Source: CALBPI01 sp038521865
GTDB taxonomy: Bacteria > Pseudomonadota > Gammaproteobacteria > Steroidobacterales > Woeseiaceae
DNA: 64,000 nucleotides
Assembly: GCA_038521865.1 (NCBI GenBank)
Contig: JBCBKO010000001.1
Span: 1,262,739-1,326,738 of the forward strand
Direction of reading: 5' to 3'
Part shown: piece by piece, positions 1 through 8,253 of the stretch
Layout: the number at the start of each line of letters is the position of its first letter
Numbering within the stretch: the first letter of the stretch is position 1
The notes under the pieces: model-generated
What the model saw: only the letters and a program-made list of their open reading frames with translations
Told to the model about the DNA's origin: nothing
Databases searched by the model: none
Program-made: the position numbers and the translations under genes

Positions 1-1522
1 TATCGAAAAGACAGTGGGTTGACTTTGGCGCCTCTAAAACACGAGCCGGCGCCTCAATGAAGTCGGCTGCAAGCTGCATCGCGCAACCGTCACCACCCCA
101 TTGTTGAGTTGGAGAATGGCTGTCGCCTCTTGCGACCGCCAACAGACTGTTTGGCAAAGTCCTCGACGCCAGCTCACCCCAGGCTGGCGGCGTCAACGGG
201 TCAAACTCACCAGCAACAATCAGCACAGGCACATCAGAGCTGACGGGCTCGACAACGCTGTCGTCAAGAGCCTCTACCCTCCAGGCTTCACAAATGTCCG
301 GTGACACCGCGGCGCTTTCATAACCGCCGAGAACGGGTTCGGGGACCTTCATCTGGCTGCGCATACTGAAGGGCAGTGCTTCAGAGCACCAAACCGAGAA
401 GCGCATTCCCCATGCAAAATCGGCCGCTTCGGACGACCCAGAGACTCGCTCCTTGATGGACGAATCAAGACGCGCCAGATAGTCCATATACAGTGGGGCG
501 CGGCGAACATCCGCGCTGGAGTTCAGCGGCAGGAGAGATAAGAGGTCAACGCCGGTAACCGGCTCATCGAGTCCATCGATCTCAAGTGGAGACTCGGAAA
601 CAGCCGCAAGCGTCTGAAAGAACCGTTGCTCCAGATCAGGAAATGCTTCATCGCAAGATGCTTGTAGCGCGCAATCCCGCGCGATACTCCTTATGACTTT
701 TTCCAAATTCCGAGCGCTCTGGTCGTCATAGATCGCATTCGGCGGGAGTGGCGAATCCAGGACCATTGCGTCGAGACTGTCGTCGAAATATCTGGCGTAT
801 GTAAGCGCGAGGCGGGTACCGTAAGAAGCGCCATAGAAATTCCAGCTCTCAATACCGAGTGCTGTTCGCAAGTCTTCCAGGTCGGCGGCGCTTGCCCGAC
901 TATTGTAGTTATCCAACCCGATGCCTGCGTTTTCGAGTCTTTCCCTGCAGGCGACAACAGAGGCGATCAGACGACTTCCGCTTTCGACTGCCATACGGAA
1001 TTCAGGACACATCAAGGCCGGCTTTGCATAGTGGGTACCGCGCTGCCCGATGACAATGAAGTCTCGTTCGGCAAGCCAGGGGTACGCGCCTGGAAAAGCC
1101 GCTGTGCGCATGGCCGATGAACCGGGGCCACCCGACAAATACAAGACCGGGCTTTTGGGCGATTCCGCATCAGTGTGAATTATTGCGACCGGAAGCTTGA
1201 TCTCATTGGAGCGCGGAACGGAGCGATCCTCTTTGACTACCAGCCAACCTAGCGTTGAATCGAAGGCCGACGGCACGACAACAGGGAATGCTTCCTCTGA
1301 CCCTTTCTTTTCAAACCGTGGAGCAGAAAGCGCTTGCAGACGGGTGTTGTTTGTAGGCTGATCAGCCATGGTCACGATGGGAGCAACAATTAATAAAGCT
1401 GGGAGCAGGCCCACCAAGACAGACCGAACACTGCGCGGTAGTCTTCTCCAGGAACTTCCTGTCGAGGTTAAAAAAGAGCTCGCTATATCGACGATCGTTC
1501 CGCGAGGGTTATCATGGTCCAT
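1..1522 (-). CDS. Secreted TAP-like alpha/beta hydrolase (serine peptidase family), 3' end beyond the window
   Basis: The frame stays open from an ATG at 1522 to the window edge (507 codons), so the stop lies outside. An N-terminal stretch with paired Arg then a hydrophobic run (about residues 28-50) looks like a signal peptide or anchor. The oxyanion-side motif SGGPGSSA is near residue 130 and the nucleophile elbow GASYG places Ser233. Asp441 lies in GEFDPLTPP and His469 in DSHSPTQQWGG, completing a triad. The layout matches the tripeptidyl-aminopeptidase/proline-iminopeptidase-like family with a TAP-type C-terminal domain, which usually cleaves short peptides or esters outside the cytoplasm; the real substrate is unknown. 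A downstream ATG at 1369 would remove the export signal, so 1522 is preferred. It is divergent from a membrane regulator 86 bp away. Confidence 0.85.
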   Translation of the reverse strand, partial: MDHDNPRGTIVDIASSFLTSTGSSWRRLPRSVRSVLVGLLPALLIVAPIVTMADQPTNNTRLQALSAPRFEKKGSEEAFPVVVPSAFDSTLGWLVVKEDRSVPRSNEIKLPVAIIHTDAESPKSPVLYLSGGPGSSAMRTAAFPGAYPWLAERDFIVIGQRGTHYAKPALMCPEFRMAVESGSRLIASVVACRERLENAGIGLDNYNSRASAADLEDLRTALGIESWNFYGASYGTRLALTYARYFDDSLDAMVLDSPLPPNAIYDDQSARNLEKVIRSIARDCALQASCDEAFPDLEQRFFQTLAAVSESPLEIDGLDEPVTGVDLLSLLPLNSSADVRRAPLYMDYLARLDSSIKERVSGSSEAADFAWGMRFSVWCSEALPFSMRSQMKVPEPVLGGYESAAVSPDICEAWRVEALDDSVVEPVSSDVPVLIVAGEFDPLTPPAWGELASRTLPNSLLAVARGDSHSPTQQWGGDGCAMQLAADFIEAPARVLEAPKSTHCLFD

Positions 1523-1608
1523 AAGTATTGGCTTCATCACACCGCTGGTAACGCAGGCAAGCTTGGTCTTCGGACCCTTCGCAATCAATCAAATATTATT
1601 GAAGAAAA
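1523..1608. promoter_or_regulatory. Divergent intergenic region between hydrolase and regulator
   Basis: These 86 bp must hold both divergent promoters unless the genes are transcribed from further away. The plus-strand end is AT-rich around 1591-1608, just before the regulator start, but I could not define clear -35/-10 pairs on either strand. Binding here by the winged-helix protein is an inference from the arrangement only. Confidence 0.3.
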
Positions 1609-3204
1609 TTGAAATCAGCTTTCAAAAACTCTGAGCGACCACCGGAAACCAGCATTTTGCTTGACGACTTGCTGATTGACGTCGGACGTCGCTCTGTATG
1701 GCGGGACAACGAAGCGTTGCGATTGCCGGATTTGAGCTTTGACGTACTCATGGCGCTCATTGAAAAGGCACCGGCAGCCGTTAGCGCAGACAGTCTCGCC
1801 CGTACCGTTTGGAAAACCGAACATGTAACGAGTGAGACCGTTGCTCAACGCATCAGGCTACTGCGCCGCGCTCTTGGCGACAAACCGAAGTCCCCGCGAT
1901 ATATCAGAACGGTGCGTAACGCGGGCTATGCCTGCGTAGCATCTGCAGAGTCATTTTGCAGAACCCCGCCAATACCCCCGCAACGCCGAAAGACGGTTCT
2001 GCGAAACGTCGGAATCTCGACCCTGGCGCTTATTCTGGCTGCAGCGGTTTATCTTGTGCGAGCAACAGCACCTATTGATGAAAGCGGTGTCGCTATGGCT
2101 TCGCCTCCGCCCGTGATGCTGTCTATGTTGGAGCGCGCTCGGGGCCTGATGAAGGCTCAGCAGGCGGACGAGACCGATCAGGCGATTGAAATGCTTCGCG
2201 AAGCTCACGAGCTCGACCCGTCTAACATCGACGTCATCGTCTCGCTGAGCTTTGCGCTATCTACACGGGCTACAAAATTCCGGGGGACGGATTTCGACGC
2301 GTCGGAAGCAGAACAATTGGCGCGCAGCGCGCTCCAGACTGATCCAGGGATGAGTAGCGCTTGGCACGCCTTGGCTTATGCGCTCGATTCACAAGGACGT
2401 GTCGACGAGGCTCTGGGTTCGTATACCCGTGCTTTCGAGCTGAACCCAGCTGACGTGTCTGCCATGTCAAGCGCAGCATACTTGTTATCCGTGCGTGGAC
2501 GATTCTTCGAGGCGCTTAGTCTTGAGGCGCGCGCGATGAGTGACCGTGACTACTCGCGTTATGCGGATATACAAATCGCAGTTGCACTCGAGCTCGTTAA
2601 CCACCCTGCGGCAGAGCCCTGGTTTTCTCGTGCCGAAACGCTGATTCGCAATCAAGTCGTTTACCTAGCCGAAGTCGCGAGTGCTCGCTTGCACTCAGGC
2701 GCGCCCAACGCGGCGCTTGCCGTTCTCTCACAAGAATCGAGCTCCGAAATTTCTTCTCTTCGGCTGGCTCGGATTAAGGGTCGGGCTTTTCTTGCGTTAG
2801 GTGACAGAGATACGGCGCGTACCCACTTCAGCGCCGCTAAGGGCTGGGGTGAGTTTGACCTCGCGGCGCTCGACGTGCTCGAAGGAAGTGATCGACTGGC
2901 GATACAGCAAATCCGGTCGGCGGAATCGTCGATGATCAGCGGGAACTCGTGGCCAGGGGTACGGATCAGCCTCGCCGAGATATACGCGGCGTTGAAGGAT
3001 AGAACTGCGACCCTCGATTACTTGTCGCGCGCGGTCGATCTGGGTTGGCGAGATATCGGAGCGATTGAGCACTCGCCGTATCTTCAGGACATTGTTCTAA
3101 CAGACGAATGGCAGCAGATAAGAACCCGCATCGAGCGAGAACTGGAAATACAACGCAATCTCATCGACGGCTCGAGTGCGCTCTCTGGTCTTATTGGGAT
3201 ATAG
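1609..3204 (+). CDS. CadC-like transmembrane transcriptional regulator: winged helix, one TM, TPR domain
   Basis: 531 residues. Residues about 17-110 form an OmpR/PhoB-type winged-helix DNA-binding domain (recognition helix near SETVAQRIRLLRRALG, then the wing pattern YIRTVRNAGYACV). A single hydrophobic segment at about 133-150, preceded by Arg/Lys, should be the membrane anchor. The remaining roughly 370 residues carry TPR-like helical repeats (for example EALGSYTRAFELNPADVSA) and are probably periplasmic. There is no receiver domain, so signalling would be one-component, as in CadC/ToxR-type proteins. The start is a TTG at 1609 without a clear ribosome site; an in-frame stop at 1600 excludes anything further upstream, and the true start could be slightly downstream. 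The divergent secreted hydrolase is the obvious candidate target. Confidence 0.8.
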   Translation: MKSAFKNSERPPETSILLDDLLIDVGRRSVWRDNEALRLPDLSFDVLMALIEKAPAAVSADSLARTVWKTEHVTSETVAQRIRLLRRALGDKPKSPRYIRTVRNAGYACVASAESFCRTPPIPPQRRKTVLRNVGISTLALILAAAVYLVRATAPIDESGVAMASPPPVMLSMLERARGLMKAQQADETDQAIEMLREAHELDPSNIDVIVSLSFALSTRATKFRGTDFDASEAEQLARSALQTDPGMSSAWHALAYALDSQGRVDEALGSYTRAFELNPADVSAMSSAAYLLSVRGRFFEALSLEARAMSDRDYSRYADIQIAVALELVNHPAAEPWFSRAETLIRNQVVYLAEVASARLHSGAPNAALAVLSQESSSEISSLRLARIKGRAFLALGDRDTARTHFSAAKGWGEFDLAALDVLEGSDRLAIQQIRSAESSMISGNSWPGVRISLAEIYAALKDRTATLDYLSRAVDLGWRDIGAIEHSPYLQDIVLTDEWQQIRTRIERELEIQRNLIDGSSALSGLIGI

Positions 3205-3212
3205 ACCGCCAG

Positions 3213-3249
3213 AGCGAGAAAACAAATAGCCCCTCAATGAGGGGCTATT
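3213..3249 (-). terminator. Rho-independent terminator of the csrA-tRNA unit
   Basis: An inverted repeat (AATAGCCCC paired with GGGGCTATT, extendable toward the loop) lies at 3225-3249. Read on the minus strand it is followed by a U-rich run (TTTGTTTTCTC). It sits just past the 3' end of tRNA-Arg. The hairpin could also slow transcription arriving from the regulator gene on the plus strand, but no T-run follows on that side. Confidence 0.75.
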
Positions 3250-3256
3250 CGGTGTT

Positions 3257-3333
3257 TGGCGCGCCTGGAAGGATTCGAACCTCCGACCGCCTGGTTCGTA
3301 GCCAGGTACTCTATCCAGCTGAGCTACAGGCGC
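3257..3333 (-). tRNA. tRNA-Arg (anticodon ACG)
   Basis: A 77-nt cloverleaf ending in an encoded CCA. The 7-bp acceptor stem pairs GCGCCTG with CAGGCGC; the anticodon stem CCTGG/CCAGG encloses the loop CTACGAA, giving anticodon ACG; the T arm contains GGTTCGAATCC. The A34 anticodon would normally be edited to inosine by TadA to read CGU/CGC/CGA. It is the last gene of the csrA-tRNA-Ser-tRNA-Arg unit, an arrangement also known from enterics. Confidence 0.97.
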
Positions 3334-3345
3334 GTGTTTATGTTC

Positions 3346-3359
3346 CGGACACGTGTCCG
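3346..3359. other. 14-bp palindrome in the tRNA-Ser/tRNA-Arg spacer
   Basis: CGGACACGTGTCCG is a perfect palindrome in the 78-nt spacer between the two tRNAs. Flanking GTTC and GAAC can extend the stem across a two-base bulge. It may be a processing structure in the polycistronic tRNA precursor; no function is demonstrated. Confidence 0.4.
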
Positions 3360-3411
3360 CTGAACAGGCCGCGCATTATAGGAGTGCTGCCCATCCAAGG
3401 CCAGAAAAAAG

Positions 3412-3502
3412 TGGCGGAGAGAGAGGGATTCGAACCCTCGATGGGCTATTAACCCATACTCCCTTAGCAGGGGAGCGCTTTCGACCACTCAGCCATCTCT
3501 CC
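3412..3502 (-). tRNA. tRNA-Ser (anticodon GCT)
   Basis: A 91-nt class II tRNA with a long variable arm and encoded CCA. Acceptor stem GGAGAGA pairs with TCTCTCC. The anticodon stem CTCCC/GGGAG holds loop CTGCTAA, anticodon GCT, which reads AGC/AGU. The variable arm pairs TGGGTT-type bases around a short loop, and the T arm has GGTTCGAATCC. It lies 80 nt downstream of csrA and upstream of tRNA-Arg on the same strand. Confidence 0.97.
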
Positions 3503-3582
3503 GGTTCTGGTCTCCCGGCACGCGGCCGGCCGCAGAGTTTAAGTCACTGGTGGGTGTAGGGTAAAGACGTGCCGCGAATTGA

Positions 3583-3783
3583 TTACTCGCACGCAGCGGC
3601 AGCAGGCCCGTCGTCCGTCGATTCGTTCTGAATCCGCTCGAAGATTTCCTGCCTGTGGACGGAAACGTCCTTGGGTGCGTTGATGCCCAGGCGAATCTGG
3701 TTGCCTTTGACGCCCAGCACTGTGACCGAAACGTCTTCGCCGATGACTACGGTTTCCCCAACCCGTCGGGTCAGAATCAACAT
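3583..3783 (-). CDS. csrA: Carbon storage regulator, RNA-binding protein
   Basis: 66 residues beginning MLILTRRVGE, the invariant CsrA/RsmA N-terminus, with the core GVKGNQIRLGINAP and VSVHRQEIFERI. CsrA dimers bind GGA motifs in mRNA leaders and control translation and stability of central carbon, motility and biofilm transcripts. The N-terminal RNA-binding strand (L4, R6) and C-terminal R44-type residue region are intact. The tail after residue 55 is short, acidic then Ala-rich, and not conserved. An in-frame GTG/ATG extension upstream gives a longer frame, but the canonical MLILTRR start with the AGGGAGAG ribosome site is correct. Gene order alaS-csrA-tRNA-Ser-tRNA-Arg is as in other gammaproteobacteria. 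The leader has features suggesting autoregulation. Confidence 0.97.
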   Translation of the reverse strand: MLILTRRVGETVVIGEDVSVTVLGVKGNQIRLGINAPKDVSVHRQEIFERIQNESTDDGPAAAACE

Positions 3784-3792
3784 GAAGCTCTC

Positions 3793-3825
3793 TCCCTTTC
3801 TTCGGCTACAGCCTCTCCGTGGCTG
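3793..3825 (-). promoter_or_regulatory. Putative CsrA autoregulatory sites in the csrA leader
   Basis: On the mRNA strand a hairpin CAGCC-ACGGAGA-GGCTG (3809-3825) exposes ACGGA in its 7-nt loop, 26-42 nt before the start codon. A second ANGGA element (AGGGA, 3793-3797) overlaps the Shine-Dalgarno. A GGA in a hairpin loop plus a GGA at the ribosome site is the established layout of CsrA-repressed leaders. Binding here is inferred. Confidence 0.6.
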
Positions 3826-3991
3826 CGACCATTCCAGACTCGCGAATCGGGCAAGCATCTCAACATGCCCACTGAGTATCGCTTGTCTATCTCCGCTAGT
3901 ACTGTCACGTCGTCCCTAAAAATTCCGAACTTGTTCTATGACAGCGCTAACAATGCACACACCTTGAGCACTATTTGCTCGAGACCGCCGA

Positions 3992-4020
3992 ATTAGAGCG
4001 TAACGAAATAGATAATGCAA
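3992..4020 (-). promoter_or_regulatory. Candidate csrA promoter
   Basis: Within the 336-nt gap between alaS and csrA, the minus strand has TCTAAT (3992-3997) as a 5/6 match to a -10 box, preceded after 17 nt by TTGCAT (4015-4020), only a weak -35. It would give a leader of about 200 nt. Other start points in the gap are possible. The small frame at 3916-4119 shows no family features and I do not regard it as a gene. Confidence 0.3.
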
Positions 4021-4051
4021 AGGTAAAATTGAAAAATACCTGCTTGTAACA

Positions 4052-4088
4052 CCCTGAAAATTTGGGGAATTTATTCCCGTACTCAGGG
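4052..4088 (-). other. Nested inverted repeat after alaS (possible attenuator or weak terminator)
   Basis: CCCTGA (4052-4057) and TCAGGG (4083-4088) form a perfect outer stem around an inner GGGAA-TAAA-TTCCC hairpin, 31 nt or more past the alaS stop on the minus strand. The downstream U-content is modest. It may partly separate alaS from csrA transcription. Confidence 0.35.
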
Positions 4089-4119
4089 AAAGTCGGTATA
4101 CCCGTTCCTTTGGTAACAA

Positions 4120-6732
4120 TTAGCGCGTTTTTTCTTTAACCCAATCAGCAACCAATGCCAAAGATTCGTCGAGATTCTCCGGTTGATTTCCGCCCGCCTG
4201 CGCAAAATCCGGGCGCCCGCCACCTTTTCCGCCTACGCCGTTCGCAACGACGTTAACGAGCTCGCCAGCCTTTATAGACGGGATCAGAGGTTTGGAGACG
4301 CCCGCTGCGAGACGAACCTTGTCACCCTCCGCGGTACCCAGAACGACAACGCTCTTGGGCCCAAGTTTGTCCTTCAGCTGATCTACAGCATCGCGCAGTG
4401 ATTTCGCGTCCGCGCCATCCACACGCGCCGCTAGCACCTTTACGTCTCCAACTGTTACCGCCGAGGCGGTCAGGTCCGTACTGCCACCCGACACCAACTG
4501 CTTGCGCAGGACCGCCAATTCCTTCTCAAGGGATTTACCGCGAGCCAGCAACTGCTCTACCTTCATTACGGCTTCTTCCGGCGCCGCTTTCATGCGGGCA
4601 GCTACTTCCGAGAGCGCCTTCGCCTGTTGTCGCGCGAATGACAATGCGGCAGATCCGGTGACCGCTTCGATGCGTCGAACGCCGGCCGCCACACCGGACT
4701 CCGAAACCACTCGGAACGAGCCAATATCGCCCGTGCGACTGACATGTGTCCCGCCACACAGCTCCATGGAGGTCCCGCCTAGCCGCAGAACCCGCACATC
4801 GTCGTCATATTTCTCACCAAACAGTGCCATCGCGCCGGCTTCGACCGCGTCGTCGAAAGCCATGACGTTGGTCTCAGCCGGGTGGTTTGCAATGATCTCG
4901 GTGTTTACCTGATCTTCGATAAGGTCCAACTCTTCTCGTGTGACGGGCTGTTCGTGCGCGAAGTCGAATCGCAGTTTCTCTGCGTCTACCAGCGATCCTT
5001 TCTGTACGACATGCTCGCCAAGGGTGTGTCGCAAGGCCGAGTGCAACAGATGCGTTGCCGAGTGATTACGACGGATCAATGCTCGACGCCCACCGTCTAC
5101 AACCGCCTCCAGCCTCTGGCCGACGCTGAGCGTGCCGATGCGCTGCGATCCGACATGCACATGCGCCGCGTTGTCCTTTCGCGTGTCCTGAACATCGAAC
5201 TGGCCATCCGGCCCTTTCAATACCCCGGTGTCGCCGACCTGCCCACCGCTCTCTGCATAGAACGGCGTCGTATCGAGCACAACCAGCGCAGACTGCCCAG
5301 CCTCGACCTCTTGAACCTCCGCGCCGTCCACATAGATGGCGACGACTTCACGCCCCTCGTCATGCTCAGAATCGTAGCCGGAGAAGTCGGTCGCAACATC
5401 AAGGTTCAATGCATCCGAGCCCGCAGCACCGAATTTGCTCGCAGCCTTGGCCCGCGCTCTTTGCTCGGCCATTGCGCGCTCAAAGCCAACCTCGTCGACA
5501 CTAAGGCCTCGCTCGCGAGCCATATCAGCGGTCAGATCCATCGGAAAGCCGTAGGTATCGTAGAGCTTGAAGACCAGCTCACCGTCGAGCACCGCGCCGT
5601 CCAACTCGGCCATCGCCGCCTCGAGCATGCTCATGCCCTGCTCGATCGTCTCAGCAAAACGTTGTTCTTCGCGCAGTAACACGTCGACAACTTTCGACTC
5701 CGCTTTGTGTAATTCCGGATAGGCCTCGCCCATTTCCTTAGCCAGTGCCGCAACCAGCTTGTGGAAGAACGGCTCGCGTTGCCCGAGCATGTATCCATGT
5801 CGGATGGCGCGGCGAATGATCCGACGCAAGACGTAACCGCGACCCTCGTTTGATGGCCGCACGCCGTCGGTCACGAGAAAAGCACAAGCCCGGATGTGAT
5901 CCGCGATGACTCTGAGGGAGGCGTTATCACTGAACGGCACGCCGACAGCTGCCGCAACCGCCTCAATCAGGCGACGAAAAATATCGGTGTCATAGATCGT
6001 GTGGACGCCCTGCATGACGGCAGAGACGCGCTCGAGACCCATGCCGGTATCGACCGAGGGCTTGGGCAGGGGCGTCAGTTCACCTGATGCGTCTCGATCA
6101 AACTGCATGAACACAAGGTTCCAGATTTCGACGTAACGATCGCCGTCCTCATCCGGGGAGCCCGGCGGGCCGCCGGCAACCTCGGGTCCGTGATCAAAGA
6201 AGATTTCACTGCAGGGACCGCAGGGGCCGGTGTCACCCATCTGCCAGAAGTTGTCTTTCTCATCCAGACGGGAAATCCGGTCGGCGGGAACGCCAATATC
6301 ATCGCGCCAGATTGCGGCAGCCTCGTCATCCTCGCGGAAGACAGTCACCCACAGGCGCTCCTCAGGAATCTCCAACACTTCAGTAACAAACGACCAGGCA
6401 AACCGAATCGCATCGCGTTTGAAGTAATCGCCGAAGCTGAAATTTCCGAGCATCTCGAAGAAGGTGAGGTGCCGGGCGGTATATCCGACGTTCTCCAGAT
6501 CGTTGTGCTTGCCGCCCGCACGAACGCACCGCTGGGACGTTGTCGCACGCTGATACGCGCGCTGCTCGCTGCCGAGAAAAACATCTTTGAACTGCACCAT
6601 GCCCGCGTTGGTGAATAACAACGTGGGATCGTTGCCCGGGACGAGCGGCGAGCTCGGGACAACGGCGTGGTCCTGTTCGGCAAAATAGCCGAGAAATGCG
6701 GCGCGGAGCTCGCTAGCGGTTAGAGTTTTCAT
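4120..6732 (-). CDS. alaS: Alanyl-tRNA synthetase
   Basis: 870 residues, normal for bacterial AlaRS. The protein opens with the class II catalytic region (FTNAGMVQFKDVFLG, RHLTFFEMLGNFSFGDYFK), continues with the tRNA-recognition domain, and has the editing domain with zinc motifs HSATHLLH (about 560) and CGGTH (about 665). It ends in the C-Ala region with the glycine-rich KGGGRPDFAQAGG motif. It charges tRNA-Ala in the cytoplasm and clears mischarged Ser/Gly. It lies 28 nt downstream of recX and upstream of csrA, as in enteric recA-recX-alaS-csrA; the lysC gene found between alaS and csrA in pseudomonads is absent. Confidence 0.98.
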   Translation of the reverse strand: MKTLTASELRAAFLGYFAEQDHAVVPSSPLVPGNDPTLLFTNAGMVQFKDVFLGSEQRAYQRATTSQRCVRAGGKHNDLENVGYTARHLTFFEMLGNFSFGDYFKRDAIRFAWSFVTEVLEIPEERLWVTVFREDDEAAAIWRDDIGVPADRISRLDEKDNFWQMGDTGPCGPCSEIFFDHGPEVAGGPPGSPDEDGDRYVEIWNLVFMQFDRDASGELTPLPKPSVDTGMGLERVSAVMQGVHTIYDTDIFRRLIEAVAAAVGVPFSDNASLRVIADHIRACAFLVTDGVRPSNEGRGYVLRRIIRRAIRHGYMLGQREPFFHKLVAALAKEMGEAYPELHKAESKVVDVLLREEQRFAETIEQGMSMLEAAMAELDGAVLDGELVFKLYDTYGFPMDLTADMARERGLSVDEVGFERAMAEQRARAKAASKFGAAGSDALNLDVATDFSGYDSEHDEGREVVAIYVDGAEVQEVEAGQSALVVLDTTPFYAESGGQVGDTGVLKGPDGQFDVQDTRKDNAAHVHVGSQRIGTLSVGQRLEAVVDGGRRALIRRNHSATHLLHSALRHTLGEHVVQKGSLVDAEKLRFDFAHEQPVTREELDLIEDQVNTEIIANHPAETNVMAFDDAVEAGAMALFGEKYDDDVRVLRLGGTSMELCGGTHVSRTGDIGSFRVVSESGVAAGVRRIEAVTGSAALSFARQQAKALSEVAARMKAAPEEAVMKVEQLLARGKSLEKELAVLRKQLVSGGSTDLTASAVTVGDVKVLAARVDGADAKSLRDAVDQLKDKLGPKSVVVLGTAEGDKVRLAAGVSKPLIPSIKAGELVNVVANGVGGKGGGRPDFAQAGGNQPENLDESLALVADWVKEKTR

Positions 6733-6760
6733 AGCCGCCGAATTATTCCACAGGCGGCTG

Positions 6761-7219
6761 TCAGGACATAGCGACCGAAATCTGTTCCTGAGAAAAACCT
6801 CGATAGGTCAGAAACCGCATCTGCTTGGCTTTGAGCTCGAAGGTCTCGGGAACGGCCTCGCCATACTTTCGCACCCGGACATCTCGGGCCAGCGCTCCCC
6901 AGTCGAACCCGCCGTCGCGCAGCGCCTCATCCACCAGCGCATCGCTCAATCGCTTTGCGCGCAGCTCCGCGCGAATACGCTGCGGGCCTTTGCCCTGCCG
7001 AAATCGGCTCGAGACAAATGCCTCAGCGAAGCGCTTATCCGACTGCAGCCCTTCCTCGCGCAGGCGAGAGAGCTCTGCGACCACGATCTCTGGCTCGAAA
7101 CCCCGGTCGCAGAGTTTGTCGACTAACTCATCGAATCCATGCTCGCGCCGGGCCAGCGCGTCCATCGCGCGCTTGCGGCACTGGTTCGGCGACAGGCTCG
7201 ACGATTTCGGGTCGCTCAC
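6761..7219 (-). CDS. recX: RecA regulatory protein RecX
   Basis: 152 residues with the three-helix RecX repeats (CRKRAMDALARREHGFDELVDKL, DKRFAEAFVSSRFRQGKGPQ, FLTYRGFSQEQISVAM in pieces). RecX caps RecA filaments and limits recombinase activity. The start is a GTG whose GTGA overlaps the recA stop by 4 nt, implying translational coupling and a lower yield than RecA, the usual arrangement. It should be co-transcribed with recA from the LexA-controlled promoter. Confidence 0.95.
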   Translation of the reverse strand: MSDPKSSSLSPNQCRKRAMDALARREHGFDELVDKLCDRGFEPEIVVAELSRLREEGLQSDKRFAEAFVSSRFRQGKGPQRIRAELRAKRLSDALVDEALRDGGFDWGALARDVRVRKYGEAVPETFELKAKQMRFLTYRGFSQEQISVAMS

Positions 7220-8253
7220 GCTTCTTCGGGTTCGCTCTCTTCTTCGGCTTCAACGGCCTCAGGGTTCGGCAGAAGCACGCCGCGGATTCGCGCTTCGATA
7301 TCGTTCGCGATATCCGGGTTCGTCTTCAGGAATTCGCGGACATTTTCTTTGCCTTGTCCGATGCGATCGCCGTTGTAGCTGTACCAGGACCCCGCCTTAT
7401 CGACGATGCCGTTGGCCACACCGAGATCGATCAGCTCACCCTCCAGGGAGATGCCCTGTCCGTAAAGAATCTCGAATTCCGCAATTCGGAATGGCGGCGA
7501 CACCTTGTTCTTCACGACTTTGACGCGCGTCTGGTTGCCGACCACTTCATCGCCTTTCTTGATGGCGCCGATACGGCGAATATCCAAGCGCACCGAAGAA
7601 TAGAACTTCAGTGCGTTACCGCCCGTCGTCGTCTCCGGGCTGCCGAACATGACGCCGATCTTCATACGAATCTGGTTGATGAAAATGACCATAGCGTTGG
7701 ATCGCTTGATGTTGCCGGTCAGCTTGCGCAGTGCCTGAGACATCAATCGCGCCTGCAGACCGACGTGCGAATCGCCCATCTCGCCTTCAATTTCGGCTTT
7801 CGGCGTCAATGCAGCCACAGAGTCGACCACAATCACATCGACCGCACCGGAGCGCACCAGCATGTCGGTAATTTCCAACGCTTGTTCGCCCGTGTCGGGT
7901 TGCGAAACCAGAAGATCATCGACGTTCACGCCGAGTCTCTCGGCATATTGCGGATCCAGCGCGTGTTCGGCATCAACGAACGCCGCCGTGCCGCCCGCTT
8001 TCTGGGCCTCGGCAACAACCTGCAAGGTCAATGTGGTTTTACCCGAGGACTCCGGGCCGTAGATCTCGACGACCCGGCCTTTTGGCAGCCCGCCAATGCC
8101 CAGCGCGACGTCCAGACCGATGGAGCCCGTCGAAACCGCCTCGACGTTCTTGCTGGCAGAGCCATCGCCCAGCCGCATGACCGAGCCTTTGCCGAACTGT
8201 TTCTCGATTTGCCCGAGGGCGGCAGCGAGTGCTTTTTTTCTGTTGTCGTCCAT
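7216..8253 (-). CDS. recA: Recombinase RecA
   Basis: 345 residues. Walker A is GPESSGKTTL (66-73), Walker B lies in VDVIVVDSVAAL, the L1/L2 DNA-binding loops surround MGDSHVGLQARLMSQALRKL and the INQIRMKIGVMFGSPETTTGG region, and the C-terminus is acidic (EAEEESEPEEA). RecA forms filaments on single-stranded DNA, drives strand exchange, and triggers LexA self-cleavage. A near-perfect LexA box lies about 45 nt upstream. It overlaps recX at its 3' end; pncC is upstream on the same strand, separated by 128 nt that hold the promoter. Confidence 0.99.
   Translation of the reverse strand: MDDNRKKALAAALGQIEKQFGKGSVMRLGDGSASKNVEAVSTGSIGLDVALGIGGLPKGRVVEIYGPESSGKTTLTLQVVAEAQKAGGTAAFVDAEHALDPQYAERLGVNVDDLLVSQPDTGEQALEITDMLVRSGAVDVIVVDSVAALTPKAEIEGEMGDSHVGLQARLMSQALRKLTGNIKRSNAMVIFINQIRMKIGVMFGSPETTTGGNALKFYSSVRLDIRRIGAIKKGDEVVGNQTRVKVVKNKVSPPFRIAEFEILYGQGISLEGELIDLGVANGIVDKAGSWYSYNGDRIGQGKENVREFLKTNPDIANDIEARIRGVLLPNPEAVEAEEESEPEEA

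Noticed and set aside
3108..3559. Two plus-strand frames with GFEPS- and RIRTSDR-like peptides
   Set aside because: They are antisense translations of tRNA-Arg and tRNA-Ser, a well-known annotation artefact, and not genes.
3916..4119. 67-codon minus-strand frame between alaS and csrA
   Set aside because: No recognisable family or ribosome site; it overlaps the inverted repeat and the candidate csrA promoter region.
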